From positions 2,500,822 to 2,564,821 of the forward strand of contig JAOSKU010000001.1 of the NCBI GenBank assembly GCA_027493445.1: a stretch of 64,000 nucleotides of DNA, in the 5' to 3' direction. This DNA comes from Thermoleophilia bacterium (lineage in GTDB: Bacteria; Actinomycetota; Thermoleophilia; RBG-16-64-13). Positions within the stretch are counted from its first letter, which is position 1, and every line of letters starts with the position of its first letter. This document shows, one piece after another, positions 56,182 to 64,000 of this stretch. The notes under the pieces are model-generated. The model searched no databases. It was not told the DNA's origin and saw only the letters and a program-made list of their open reading frames with translations. Position numbers and translations under genes: made by a program.

Positions 56182-57619
56182 TTAACAGGCTGCTGAAAAA
56201 GTCCCCCGCCTAGCCCTCCGATTGCCTCAACTTCCTATCTTTTTGCGCCCCTTTTTGGTAGTGTTTACCCTGCAAACTGGCATAAAGCGAGGGGGTTGGG
56301 ATGCGGGGAGAAGAGGCAAGGCAGCCGTCGTTTGTATTCTTGGGTCCCTTGGAGGAGCGCATCCCCAAAGATCACCCCTTGCGGGCCATCCGCAAGATGA
56401 CCGATAAGGCGCTTTGCGGTCTCTCCCCCCTCTTTGACAAGATCTACTGTGAAGCCGGCCGCCCCTCCATCCCGCCCGAGTACCTTCTGCGAGCCCTGCT
56501 TATTCAGGTGCTCTACGCCATCCCTTCGGAGCGCAAGCTCTGCGAACACCTCGAGTATCACCTGCTCTTTCGCTGGTTTGTGGGCCTCGATCTAAACGAG
56601 CCCGTCTGGCATCCCACCACCTTCACCCAAAACCGGGAGCGCCTGCTTGAGGGCGAGGTGGCCGAGGCCTTCTTCCTGGAGGTGAGGAAGCAGGCCCAGG
56701 CGGGGAAACTCCTTTCCCGGGAGCACTTCAGCCTGGACGGCACCTTGGTGGAAGCGGCGGCCTCCCTCAAGAGCTTCCGGCCCAAACAGGAATTGGCCGA
56801 GGGCCAGGAGGGCGGCCGGGGGCCAGGCAAAGATGACCCGGGTGCAGGGGAGGACCCGAGCCCCGCCGAGCCAGTCTCGGAAAGCGCAGGCCGCGACCGC
56901 AACCCGAGTGTGGATTTCCACGGCGAGCGGCGCCGGAATGACACCCACGCTTCCACCACCGATCCGGAAGCTCTTCTTGCCAAACACTCTCCCGGAGAAG
57001 CGGCCCGGCTCGCTTATGCCGGCCATCTCCTCACCGAGAACCGCCACGGTCTCATCGTCCAGGCCGATCTCTCCCGGGCCACCGGTACCGCCGAGCGGGA
57101 GATGGGTCTTGAGCTGGTGAAGGAGGAGCGCAAAAAGACCAAGGGCCGGTTCACTGTCGCAGCCGACAAGAACTACGACACCAAGGACTTCGTGGGCGAA
57201 CTACGGACTAACGTTGTTACCCCGCATGTGGCTCGCAAAGAGAAGTACTCGGCCATCGATGGCCGCACGACACGGTGGGAGGGATACGCCCTCAGCCAGA
57301 AGAAGCGCAAGCTGGTGGAGGAGGCCTTCGGCTGGATGAAGACAGTCGGACTGCTTCACAAGCTCCGGCACCGCGGGCGGGCCAAGGCCCGATGGATCTT
57401 CCAGTTCACGGCCGCCGCCTACAACCTGGTGAGAATGAGATCGCTGCTTCCGGAGTGCATCGCCAGATAGGGAAAAAGGGGCGGGGAATCGGCCTCTCCA
57501 GTGGGCATAATCCCGGTCTTCGCCCGGGCAATCCGAGAACCGACCGTTCGTGGGTCAAGCAGCCGAGCAACGGAGCACATCGGAGGGGCTCCAACCGGGG
57601 TATTTCAGCGGCCTGTTAA
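56182..57619. mobile_element. IS5/IS1182-like insertion sequence with TTAA duplication
   Basis: The element proper is 56186-57615. Its ends are inverted: CAGGCTGCTGAAA at the left and, read inward from the right, CAGGCCGCTGAAA. TTAA flanks both ends (56182-56185, 57616-57619). It carries one transposase gene (56301-57470) that is open throughout, so it may be active. It sits within hepT. Confidence 0.87.
56301..57470 (+). CDS. IS5/IS1182-like transposase
   Basis: A 389-residue DDE transposase. The amino end FVFLGPLEERIPKDHPLRAI, FDKIYCEAGRPSIPPEYLLR and FTQNRERLLEGEVAEAFFLE are the DUF772-type DNA-binding part. HFSLDGTLVEAAASLKSF holds the first catalytic aspartate, FTVAADKNYDTKDFV the second, and KLVEEAFGWMKTVGLL the glutamate. 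It has no internal damage. The gene is opposite to the surrounding toxin-antitoxin genes. Confidence 0.9.
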   Translation: MRGEEARQPSFVFLGPLEERIPKDHPLRAIRKMTDKALCGLSPLFDKIYCEAGRPSIPPEYLLRALLIQVLYAIPSERKLCEHLEYHLLFRWFVGLDLNEPVWHPTTFTQNRERLLEGEVAEAFFLEVRKQAQAGKLLSREHFSLDGTLVEAAASLKSFRPKQELAEGQEGGRGPGKDDPGAGEDPSPAEPVSESAGRDRNPSVDFHGERRRNDTHASTTDPEALLAKHSPGEAARLAYAGHLLTENRHGLIVQADLSRATGTAEREMGLELVKEERKKTKGRFTVAADKNYDTKDFVGELRTNVVTPHVARKEKYSAIDGRTTRWEGYALSQKKRKLVEEAFGWMKTVGLLHKLRHRGRAKARWIFQFTAAAYNLVRMRSLLPECIAR

Positions 57620-57675
57620 GCGTGACAGCGACCGCGTCGCACGCTTCGACGATGTCGTTGAGGTATGCCATTGGG

Positions 57676-57813
57676 CTACGCGGCATACAGCAACTGCTTC
57701 GTGCTATCGATATCAGCGACTATGCAGGGATCCTTGACGGCGCCAACCATCACCAAATCGACTTCGCCACCGAGCAGACCACGAAGCTCATCGAGCATGT
57801 CGAAGTCTGTCAC
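57676..57813 (-). pseudogene. mntA carboxy-terminal fragment
   Basis: A 45-codon frame (TDFDMLDELRGLLGGEVDLV, MVGAVKDPC, DSTKQLLYAA) is nearly identical to the end of the intact mntA at 58542-58850. Its GTG 57813 overlaps the stop of the relE-type gene (GTGA), giving it a coupled start although the nucleotidyltransferase motif is gone. It leads into the disrupted hepT. Confidence 0.8.
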
Positions 57814-58103
57814 TCGATATCCTCCGGACTCAACAGACGACGCTCATGCAGCACCATCGTGATCGTGACCGCGTCGGTGTCACGACGGTAGATCAGCCGA
57901 TATGGGCTGATGATGAGCTCCCGGACATCCTTCCGGGACACCTCGGGGACTACCCTTCCGCGGTCTGGCAACTCCGCGAGACTCGCGCCGTCGTCGAGGA
58001 TGCGCGCCAACCAAGCCACGGCCGTCTCCGGCCGGTCGCGAGCGATGAACGCCATCGCCTCGTCGAGCTGAGCGTACGCGTACTCAGTCCAGACGACCCT
58101 CAC
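57810..58103 (-). CDS. RelE/ParE-type toxin with Phd antitoxin
   Basis: A 97-residue toxin: VVWTEYAYAQLDEAMAFIAR, LPDRGRVVPEVSRKDVRELI, ISPYRLIYRRDTDAVTITMV, HERRLL. The ISPYRLIYR strand is standard for RelE-type toxins paired with Phd/YefM antitoxins. ATG 58103 overlaps the antitoxin stop. Confidence 0.9.
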   Translation of the reverse strand: MRVVWTEYAYAQLDEAMAFIARDRPETAVAWLARILDDGASLAELPDRGRVVPEVSRKDVRELIISPYRLIYRRDTDAVTITMVLHERRLLSPEDIE

Positions 58104-58381
58104 ATCGAGTACTTCTCGCGCATCCGGCGCACAACCTCCTCGTGCGGGACGACTTGGCCGGCGGCGATCTGTTCTTCAGATATCGCCAGGTCGCGCAGCA
58201 GCTCCACCTCGTCGATCAGGCTTTCGTAGACCCCGGGGTCGAGAAGCACGGCGGCGCTGCGTCCATGCTGCGTGAGAATCACCGGACGCCCGGTGGAATG
58301 CATCTGCTCGATGACAGCCGAGGTGTTCGCCCGAAACTCGGTCACGGGACGCACATCTGTGGTGGGGCGCAATCGCGACAT
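58100..58381 (-). CDS. Phd/YefM antitoxin
   Basis: A 93-residue antitoxin: VRPVTEFRANTSAVIEQMHS, GRPVILTQHGRSAAVLLDPG, YESLIDEVELLRDLAISEEQ. ATG 58381 is the family start; the frame runs seven codons longer. It lies upstream of, and overlaps, the RelE-type toxin. Confidence 0.9.
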   Translation of the reverse strand: MSRLRPTTDVRPVTEFRANTSAVIEQMHSTGRPVILTQHGRSAAVLLDPGVYESLIDEVELLRDLAISEEQIAAGQVVPHEEVVRRMREKYSM

Positions 58382-58453
58382 GGGGAACCTCCTAGTCAGC
58401 ACGCCTATACGTACATCTTAGCGTACTGCGGCAGCCAGCGTCAAGAATGGCGT

Positions 58454-58537
58454 TCAGTCCGTTCTTGCGGCGGCCGCCGCGAGCAGCGTGCCAGCGACCG
58501 CGTCGCACGCTTCGACGATGTCGTTGAGGTATGCCAT
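58454..58537 (-). pseudogene. Chimeric hepT start joined to a vapC 3' end
   Basis: The frame begins MAYLNDIVEACDAVAG, the hepT start, then runs into TLLAAAAARTD. That tail and about 40 surrounding bases match the end of vapC copy 2 (54472-54510). It is a recombination joint, with only 27 residues encoded. It stands directly after mntA, where hepT should be. Confidence 0.8.
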
Positions 58538-58541
58538 TGGG

Positions 58542-58850
58542 CTACGCGGCATACAGCAACTGTTTCGTGCTATCGATATCAGCGGCGATGTAGGGATTCT
58601 TGACGGCGCCAACCATCACCAAATCGACTTCGCCACCGAGCAGACCACGAAGCTCATCGAGCATGTCAAAGTAGTCCTCAGCCAGCTGGTAGGGATCCCG
58701 CGGAGCGAAATCCACCAAGAGGTCGATGTCGCTTTCGCCAGGACGGAAGTCATCGCGTAGCACCGAGCCGAAGGCGTCCATGCGGACGACTCCATAACGG
58801 GCACATAGGGAAGCGATTGCCTCGCGCCTGTTCTCGAGCACAGTGACCAC
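58542..58850 (-). CDS. mntA: MntA-like nucleotidyltransferase antitoxin, hepT lost
   Basis: A 102-residue nucleotidyltransferase: VVRMDAFGSVLRDDFRPGES with DIDLLVDF gives the GSx10DxD motif, then DYFDMLDELRGLLGGEVDLV. The reading frame is intact but its HEPN partner has been replaced by a hepT-vapC joint. It is an orphan antitoxin and a paralogue of the fragment at 57676-57813. Confidence 0.85.
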   Translation of the reverse strand: MVTVLENRREAIASLCARYGVVRMDAFGSVLRDDFRPGESDIDLLVDFAPRDPYQLAEDYFDMLDELRGLLGGEVDLVMVGAVKNPYIAADIDSTKQLLYAA

Positions 58851-58901
58851 GTCGAACCTCCAGGCTCAATCCTACCCTCGAACCCCAGACAACGCCACGC
58901 A

Positions 58902-59198
58902 TCAGCGACGGCCGCTCCAGTAGAAGGGTCTTCGACGATCGTGCGCAACCGCAATCACTCGGATCTGATCGTCAACGACTGAATAGAGCACCGAGTAGGG
59001 GAATCTTGCGACTCGTGTCTTGCGCACGCGGCCCCTCAGGACAGCGCACGACTCCGGGCGCTCGCGAACGCGCGCAACCGCCCGCTCAATGGCTTCCACG
59101 AACGCGACGCCGAGCGACATGCGTTCCATCGCGTAAAAGTCCGTCGCCTCGTCGAACTCCTTCTGCGCGTCCTCGTGAAAGCTGATCGCTCGGGTCAC
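58902..59198 (-). CDS. ParE/RelE-type toxin, module 2
   Basis: A 98-residue toxin: ISFHEDAQKEFDEATDFYAM, FVEAIERAVARVRERPES, RFPYSVLYSVVDDQIRVIAV, HDRRRPFYW. It overlaps its antitoxin by four bases and is a diverged copy of the toxin at 52624-52920. Confidence 0.9.
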   Translation of the reverse strand: MTRAISFHEDAQKEFDEATDFYAMERMSLGVAFVEAIERAVARVRERPESCAVLRGRVRKTRVARFPYSVLYSVVDDQIRVIAVAHDRRRPFYWSGRR

Positions 59199-59419
59199 CG
59201 CAGGCGCGCCCTCGCAGCGGCGAAGACTTCGTCCGCGGGGACAGCCCGCGCCGTGCCGCTGTCAAGCTCCGCTTCGCGTCGAACTGCCTCTTCAAGCCAC
59301 AGTTTCTCGATCTCGGATTCGCTGAGGTTGTCGAGGCTGAAGAGAAGCTCGGAGGCCAGCTCAGCTCGCTCCTCAGGTTTCAGGCGAAGCGCCTCGGCTT
59401 TAAGTTCGTCAATGGTCAT
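59195..59419 (-). CDS. Addiction module antitoxin, module 2
   Basis: A 74-residue Unstab_antitox protein: MTIDELKAEALRLKPEERAE, LASELLFSLDNLSESEIEKL, WLEEAVRREAE. Same length and arrangement as the antitoxin at 52917-53141. Confidence 0.88.
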   Translation of the reverse strand: MTIDELKAEALRLKPEERAELASELLFSLDNLSESEIEKLWLEEAVRREAELDSGTARAVPADEVFAAARARLR

Positions 59420-59516
59420 CGCGGCACCTCACGTAAGCGGACCAATCCTCGAATATCATTCTACGCTACGGCGTCGGCAACGCCCGTTCGCGTCCCCGTG
59501 CTGGTGCTAACAAGCA

Positions 59517-59669
59517 TTATCCAGTCTGTATGAAGCGGCGTACTACGCCCGGGTAAGCGCGATCCGCCCGCTCCCTGAACGCCCTGGCGGCCGCCGGCGG
59601 GTGGGCGTGGACGTAGGCGGCCACAGCGAGGAGCTGCGCTCGGGCCGGTGGCGTGAACCGTACAATCAC
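59517..59669 (-). pseudogene. RelE-type toxin truncated to 50 residues
   Basis: GTG 59669 overlaps the antitoxin stop and opens IVRFTPPARAQLLAVAAYVH, AAARAFRERADRA, a RelE/ParE start. It then jumps to VVRRFIQTG and stops. The strands that carry the active site are missing, apparently through an internal deletion. The antitoxin remains. Confidence 0.68.
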
Positions 59670-59941
59670 GAGCGATCCAGGAGATCGTCTACTTCCGCCA
59701 TCACGACGTCAAGGTCGTGACCGACTCCGCGGTCGATGTCCGCTTCCCCCTGGGCAAGAATCCGCAGAATCTCGAGTTCACGTTGCGTTCGCTCGTATGC
59801 ACCGGCGCTGACGAGTACCGCCGACGCGCGCCCGTGCTGAGTGATAAAGACGGGTTCCCCGGTCGTTGAGGCGCCCTTGACGATGGTGGACGCGTCCTGC
59901 CGAAGCTCACTGATTGGAACGATGTTGGGCATCGCACTCAT
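59666..59941 (-). CDS. Phd/YefM antitoxin of a decayed pair
   Basis: A 91-residue antitoxin: MPNIVPISELRQDASTIVKG, GEPVFITQHGRASAVLVSAG, YERTQRELEILRILAQGE. ATG 59941 (MSAMPN) is chosen over the longer frame. It is coupled to the truncated toxin downstream. Confidence 0.87.
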   Translation of the reverse strand: MSAMPNIVPISELRQDASTIVKGASTTGEPVFITQHGRASAVLVSAGAYERTQRELEILRILAQGEADIDRGVGHDLDVVMAEVDDLLDRS

Positions 59942-60008
59942 ATATGGCACATCCTTCGCTACTAAGAACGATCCACAAGCGCATGCGCGTCTAGAGTCCT
60001 TGTCAATA

Positions 60009-61354
60009 GGTGTGTAAAAGTCCTCAGGCCGCAACCTTCTCCTCGGTTCCTTGGGTCACGACGGGTAGCCCGTCTTTGAACTCCTCTCCGGCCCACACCC
60101 GGGCCATTAGCTCCGGGGCGTTTACTCGGCGGAAGTTCTTCTCGGCCACCATGAGCACCTTCCAGATGAGGCAGGTGGCGTTCTCGGTCTTCTTGAAGCG
60201 CCGGGCCGCCCCGGTCCGCAACCTGACTGCGGAGAAGGGGCTCTCCACCGGGTTGGTGGTGCGCAGGTGGCGCCAGTGCTCCTGGGGAAAGTCGTAGAAG
60301 GTGAGCATGCGCTCGAAGTCCCTCAGCAGCGTCTCTGTCGCCTGCGGGTACCACTGTCCGAAACGGTGCACGAAGGCGTCCCTTCTCTTCTGCGCCTCGG
60401 CTCGGCTCCTCGCGTAGGGAATGGCGGTGAGCAGCTGGCGGGCCTCAGGCTGCACCTTCTTGGGGAGGCGATCAAGGACATTTACTATCTTGTGGTTCCA
60501 GCAGCGCTGCTCCGCTGCCTCCGGCCAGATCTCAGCGACCGCCGCCCACACCCCGGTGTTGCCGTCGGCGAGCACCAAGCGGGGCGGGATGAGACCACGA
60601 TCCCGCAGATCCCGGAACACCCCTGCCCAGCTCTCGCGGGACTCCCGAAAGCCGGGGGTCAGCGCAAGGACCTCCTTGCGCCCGTCGGCATGGGCGCAGA
60701 TCACCACCAGAAGCGCAGCTTTCTCCTTGTCCAGGCCGGCCTTCACGTAGATGCCGTCCGCCCACAGGTAGACCGGCTTCCGGTCACCCAGCAGACGGTG
60801 TGACCAGGCCTCGTACTGGGTGTGCCAATCCGCTTTGAGGCGGGCGATGGAAGAGGCAGAGAGGGGCGCCCCCTCCCCGAGCAGACCGCGCAGGGCGAGT
60901 TCGAAGTCCCCCAGGGCCAGGCCGTGCAGGTAGAGCTCCGGGAGCAGGCGGCCCACCTCTTCGGTGCGGCGGCGAAACAGCGGCAGGATGCGGCTCTCGA
61001 ACTTCTCCTCCAGGTTGCGTACTCGGGGCCGGCGCACGGTGATGGTGCCCCCTGCATGCAGAGGCGCCGGGGCTTCTGGTAGCCGTTGCGGTACCCTGAG
61101 GGCGCGTCCACCTCGCGGCGGCGCTCGGATCTTTGCCGGCCGAGGAGCGCGGTCACCTCTTCCTCCAGGAGCCTCTGCAGGAACTCTTGTACCTGCAGGC
61201 GGGCCCACCCCTCCAGGGTGGCCCACTCCGGAGCTGGTACATCTTGGCCATCTCGTCTATCCTTCTGCACGGCGATGTCTCCTTCCCCGCCGGGTTCCCC
61301 GGCGTTTTCCTTGGCAGGAAGAAGGTTACGTCGCCTTTGGTCTATTTACACACC
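60009..61354. mobile_element. IS256-family insertion sequence
   Basis: The probable ends are the inverted repeats GGTGTGTAAA (60009-60018) and TTTACACACC (61345-61354) enclosing one transposase gene. I see no matching 8-9 bp duplication outside these ends, so either the flanks have recombined or the true ends lie slightly off. Confidence 0.7.
60024..61270 (-). pseudogene. IS256-family transposase, one-base frameshift
   Basis: The amino part (VQEFLQRLLEEEVTALLGRQ, GYRNGYQKPRRL) and the main part (TITVRRPRVRNLEEKFESRI, VYLWADGIYVKAGLDKEKAA, LVLADGNTGVWAAVAEIWPE, HWRHLRTTNPVESPFSAVRL) are in two frames. The catalytic Asp, Asp and Glu of mutator-type transposases are present. The break is a run of five G on the coding strand (61048-61052); six G gives LCMQGGTITVRRPRV. 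Confidence 0.87.
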
Positions 61355-61388
61355 GTTTGATGGTAGCTCCGCGTCTAATCGGAATTGA

Positions 61389-61622
61389 TCAGACGTCACC
61401 CTCGTCGGGCTCAGAATCGCGAACCTGCGCCATCGCGCGCTCGAACGCGCCGCGTTCGCCGCGTGCCGCGCGCTCCTCGAGGTAGTCCACGGTCATGAGC
61501 GCCGCCATCTTCTCCGCGAGGGCGGTCGTGATGAGCTGGTTGATCGAGACGTCTTCCGCCTTCGCGAGTTCGCGCACCCGACGGTGCAGTGATTCCGGCA
61601 GACGCAGGCTGATGGTGCTCAT
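61389..61622 (-). CDS. Ribbon-helix-helix antitoxin-like protein
   Basis: A 77-residue protein: MSTISLRLPESLHRRVRELA, DVSINQLITTALAEKMAAL, then an Arg/Glu-rich tail. The HicB/CopG-like DNA-binding motif is clear. It overlaps the PIN gene by four bases (ATGA); here the toxin-like gene comes first. Confidence 0.87.
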   Translation of the reverse strand: MSTISLRLPESLHRRVRELAKAEDVSINQLITTALAEKMAALMTVDYLEERAARGERGAFERAMAQVRDSEPDEGDV

Positions 61623-62044
61623 GATGAACCTCCGATGCTTCCCAAGTACTCCCCGGGTCTCACTGCTCGGATGCCGAGGCGCTCCGAGCCGGTGAAGTCC
61701 CTGACGTTGTGCGTGACGATGAACGCGCACCCGGCCCCGACCGCAACTTCGAGCACGTGATCATCTCGCGCGTCCTTCAGGACCGGTCGCCACAGGAAAT
61801 GGATCTCCTGCAGGTGAGCGACGCTGCACAGGTAATCGATGATGTCGTCGACGTCTGAAGCCGAAAGCGCGGTTTCAGGCTCCATCCGCTTCGCGACGTC
61901 CTCGTACTCGACAACGAGGGGCACCGACAGCGCGATCTCGAAGTCGGCCCGCCCGATCATCATCAGCAACCGATGCGAGGCTCCGCGCGACGAGCGCAGG
62001 GCCGAGACGAATACGTTGGTGTCGAGGACGATTCGCCGCACCAT
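61619..62044 (-). CDS. PIN family toxin component
   Basis: A 141-residue PIN protein of the COG1569-like type: RIVLDTNVFVSALRSSRGAS, LVVEYEDVAKR, VLKDARDDHVLEVAVGAGC and AFIVTHNVRDF. Acidic residues of the PIN site are kept. It is upstream of its ribbon-helix-helix partner and has a palindrome at its start. Confidence 0.88.
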   Translation of the reverse strand: MVRRIVLDTNVFVSALRSSRGASHRLLMMIGRADFEIALSVPLVVEYEDVAKRMEPETALSASDVDDIIDYLCSVAHLQEIHFLWRPVLKDARDDHVLEVAVGAGCAFIVTHNVRDFTGSERLGIRAVRPGEYLGSIGGSS

Positions 62045-62047
62045 AGC

Positions 62048-62065
62048 GGTATTGTATACGATACC
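62048..62065. promoter_or_regulatory. Palindrome upstream of the PIN/RHH operon
   Basis: An 18-bp inverted sequence GGTATTGTATACGATACC with one mismatched pair, three bases before the PIN start codon. Its place suits an autoregulatory operator for the ribbon-helix-helix partner. Confidence 0.5.
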
Positions 62066-62155
62066 AACTATTAGGTCAACGACGTGCGGGCTTCCATGTC
62101 GAACGTCAATGCCGATCAGCGGCGGGCCGAAGGCGCGTCCGGCTGCATCGGCTTG

Positions 62156-62692
62156 TTAGACATTCCTCGTTGAGCCAGAAGGCGCCACGTTGTCGCCAAC
62201 CCTGGGTTTTGGCATTCGTAAGTATTCCTGATATCTCCTTGAGGACTTCAGAGTGTAGCTTTGCCCTTCAACCACAAAGCCGTCCAAATCGTGTGTCCTG
62301 ACATAGGCAGCAAGGTCATCTATCTTGTTGATGAAGCCCCGACCCTCGAAGTTCAGCGAGGTATTGCACAAAACACCGTAGCCAGTACGCTCCTTGAATG
62401 CGATGAGCAGGTCGAACAAGCTGCGGTTAGTTGCAGATGACACCGTCTGAATGCGGGCAGTTCCATTCACGTGGGTAACAGCCGCGAGGGCATCCGTTCC
62501 TGCAATATAAGTGTAGAGCATGTGCGGGCTCGCATGGTCGCAACCAAACCACCGTGCGGCATCCTCTTCCAGGCAAACAGGAGCAATCGGACGGAACTGC
62601 TCGCGCTGCTTGATTTCATTCAGCCGGGTTCTGGTGCTTTCTCGGAATGGTGCGGCAAGAATTGAACGGTTCCCCAAAGCCCGTGGAGGTCA
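62156..62692 (-). pseudogene. Carbamoyltransferase (NodU/TobZ type), carboxy-terminal remnant
   Basis: The frame starts PRALGNRSILAAPFRESTRT and continues REQFRPIAPVCLEEDAARWF, TSLNFEGRGFINKIDDLAAY, the standard end of carbamoyltransferases that carbamoylate small molecules. Everything before PRALGNRS is gone; a stop stands immediately upstream. The lower GC here suggests a different origin from the neighbours. It is cut by the arrival of the sequence carrying the transposase at 62809. Confidence 0.85.
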
Positions 62693-62808
62693 AGTCCCGT
62701 AATGTGGTGTAGCAGCCCGGCAGCCGAGACCTGAGTAGCAAATCGGCCACTGGGCGTCCTAGAATCGTCGAGGGTTCCGCCAAGAACATCGACGAGAGGA
62801 GCATCACA

Positions 62809-64000
62809 GTGGCCGACCAGTACAGCATGACGCCTGCCGAAGCCGCGGGCAAGGTCCTTGCATCCGAGCATGGCGACTTCCTGAGAGAAGCCGTGCATTG
62901 CGTGCTCAGGGAGATCATGGAGGGCGAGGTGAGCGCGGTCACAGGCGCGAGCTTCGGCGAACGTTCCCCGAGCGGGCCGTCCAGCGCAACGGCTACCGGC
63001 CCCGGGGGTTCGACACCCGCGTGGGCACCATCGAGCTCGCCATCCCCCGTCTCAGGCGGGGCAGCTACTTCCCGAGCTTCCTCGAGCCGAGACGCCGAAG
63101 CGAACAGGCCCTTGTCGCGGTGGAGGCCGAAGCCTACGTCAACGGGGTCTCGACGCGCAAGGTGGAGCGCCTGGTGGAGCAGCTCGGCATCGAGTCTATG
63201 AGCCGCTCCACCGTCTCCCGGCTCTGCACGGTGCTCGATGAGCAGGTCAGGCTCTTCCGGGAGCGCCCCTGGAGGGCCGCTACCCCTACCTGTGGCTCGA
63301 CGCCCGCATCGAGCGGGTGCGTGAGGAGGGGGGTGTCCGCCAGAAGGCCCTCATCGTCGCCTACGGCGTCCACGAGACCGGGCGCAGAGAGGTTCTTGGC
63401 ACCGACGTGGGCCAGGCGGAGAGCGAGGCCTTCTGGCGAGACTTCCTGCGTTACCTCGTGGCCCGGGGTCTCACGGGCGTCTTGCTCTGCGTCTCTGATG
63501 CCCACCCCGGCCTGAAGAAGGCCATCGCTCAGGTGCTCGGCTGCCCCTGGCAACGCTGCACCGTCCACTTCCTCCGGGACATGAAGGGGCATGTGGGGCG
63601 CTCGCAGCAGCAGATGGTCGCGGCGGCAGTGCGTCAGGTCTTCCAGGCCGAGGGTCTGGCCCAGGCCCGTCTCGTTCTCGGCGAGGTGGTCGCTCGGCTC
63701 GAGGGGCCGGCTCTCAAGGTGGCCCGTCTGCTCGAGGACGCAGAAGACGACCTCCTTGCCTTCCTTGACTTCCCGCGCGAGCACTGGTCCAAGCTGCGCT
63801 CGACCAACCCGCTCGAGCGCATCAACCGGGAGATCGGCAGACGAAGCGACGTGGTCGGCATCTACCCGAACGACCAGAGCCTCCTCCGGCTCACCGGGGC
63901 CCTCCTTTGCGAGCCAAACGACGAGTGGCTCGTCTCCCGCCGGTACCTCTCGGTCGAGTCCCTGGCGAAGCTCTACCACGACGACACCATCGACGCCGAC
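62809..64000 (+). pseudogene. IS256-family transposase, partial and frameshifted
   Basis: Start ATG or GTG at 62809 (ADQYSMTPAEAAGKVLASEH, GDFLREAVHCVLREIMEGEV). One base is missing near 62964 and one near 63266-63269 (CCCC, five expected). When repaired it reads RAVQRNGYRPRGFDTRVGTI, YLWLDARIERVREEGGVRQK, LLCVSDAHPGLKKAIAQVLG, HWSKLRSTNPLERINREIGR. These carry the Asp, Asp and Glu of the family. It runs off the window end. It is not closely similar to the IS256-type transposase at 60024. Confidence 0.85.

Larger units (their letters stand above)
56007..57671 (-). pseudogene. hepT gene interrupted by an IS and an in-frame stop
   Basis: The 5' piece (57671 down to 57620) reads MAYLNDIVEACDAVAVT. 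The 3' piece (56180 down to 56007) reads GVDLGAYESNRTIRSAVER, a stop, then LTIIGEAVNSLWAIANHDAP and ALIEELRRAD. Deleting the element plus one TTAA rejoins them in frame as AVAVTLKGVDLG. The extra TAG after SAVER shows decay beyond the insertion. An mntA fragment precedes it, as expected. Confidence 0.85.

Overview
The window is GC-rich and reads as the chromosome of a heterotrophic, probably anaerobic or facultative bacterium. Actinomycetota-like affinity is my inference, from the base composition and from the lipoproteins with long Thr/Ser/Ala-rich linkers behind the lipobox cysteine. There is no rRNA or ribosomal-protein marker to place it firmly. I saw no tRNA, rRNA, CRISPR array or replication origin.

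From 1 to 27.1 kb, almost everything is on the minus strand and concerns uptake and breakdown of amino acids and peptides. A branched-chain amino acid ABC transporter (livK, livH and a fused LivM-LivG protein that seems to run on into LivF) is followed by a class V aminotransferase/RidA module. Then come L-threonine aldolase and a ten-gene operon: dppABCDF, an Asp/Glu/hydantoin-type racemase, a DUF917 protein, an M19 dipeptidase, a nitroreductase and a small DUF6092-like protein. A second aminotransferase/RidA module with a threonine aldolase remnant lies on the other side of this operon, so the operon is bracketed by direct repeats. Beyond it are a ferredoxin and tungsten-type aldehyde ferredoxin oxidoreductase (AOR), an IclR regulator, and an acyl-CoA dehydrogenase/etfBA/DUF2284 operon. 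Three near-identical 23-bp palindromes sit just downstream of TTGACA/TATNNT promoters in front of both aminotransferases and the ferredoxin-AOR pair. They look like one IclR regulon.

From 27.2 to 47 kb the content is mixed. It holds a decayed HEPN-MNT pair, 3-methyladenine glycosylase (tag), and a two-component cluster in which an IS1595-type element has split a hybrid histidine kinase. Next are a YdeI-like protein, a thioesterase, a broken GntR regulator, a TrpXYZ-like ABC transporter, an isochorismatase hydrolase and an HTH-nucleotidyltransferase pair. The block ends with a UPF0158 protein, a MazE-like scrap and an intact HepT-MntA pair.

From 47.1 to 64 kb lies a defence and toxin-antitoxin island. 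A SWIM zinc-finger protein is next to a 1114-residue Swt1-HEPN/DUF499 ATPase. About nine toxin-antitoxin modules or remnants follow in under 10 kb (ParE, VapC, HigBA, RelE/Phd, MntA/HepT, PIN/RHH). They are interrupted by an IS5/IS1182-like element with TTAA duplications and an IS256-family element. The window ends in a truncated carbamoyltransferase and a second IS256-type transposase.

At least nine otherwise well conserved genes are broken by a single base, most of them in a homopolymer run. This suggests uncorrected sequencing indels at least as strongly as real pseudogenes, so entries marked pseudogene for this reason may be functional.
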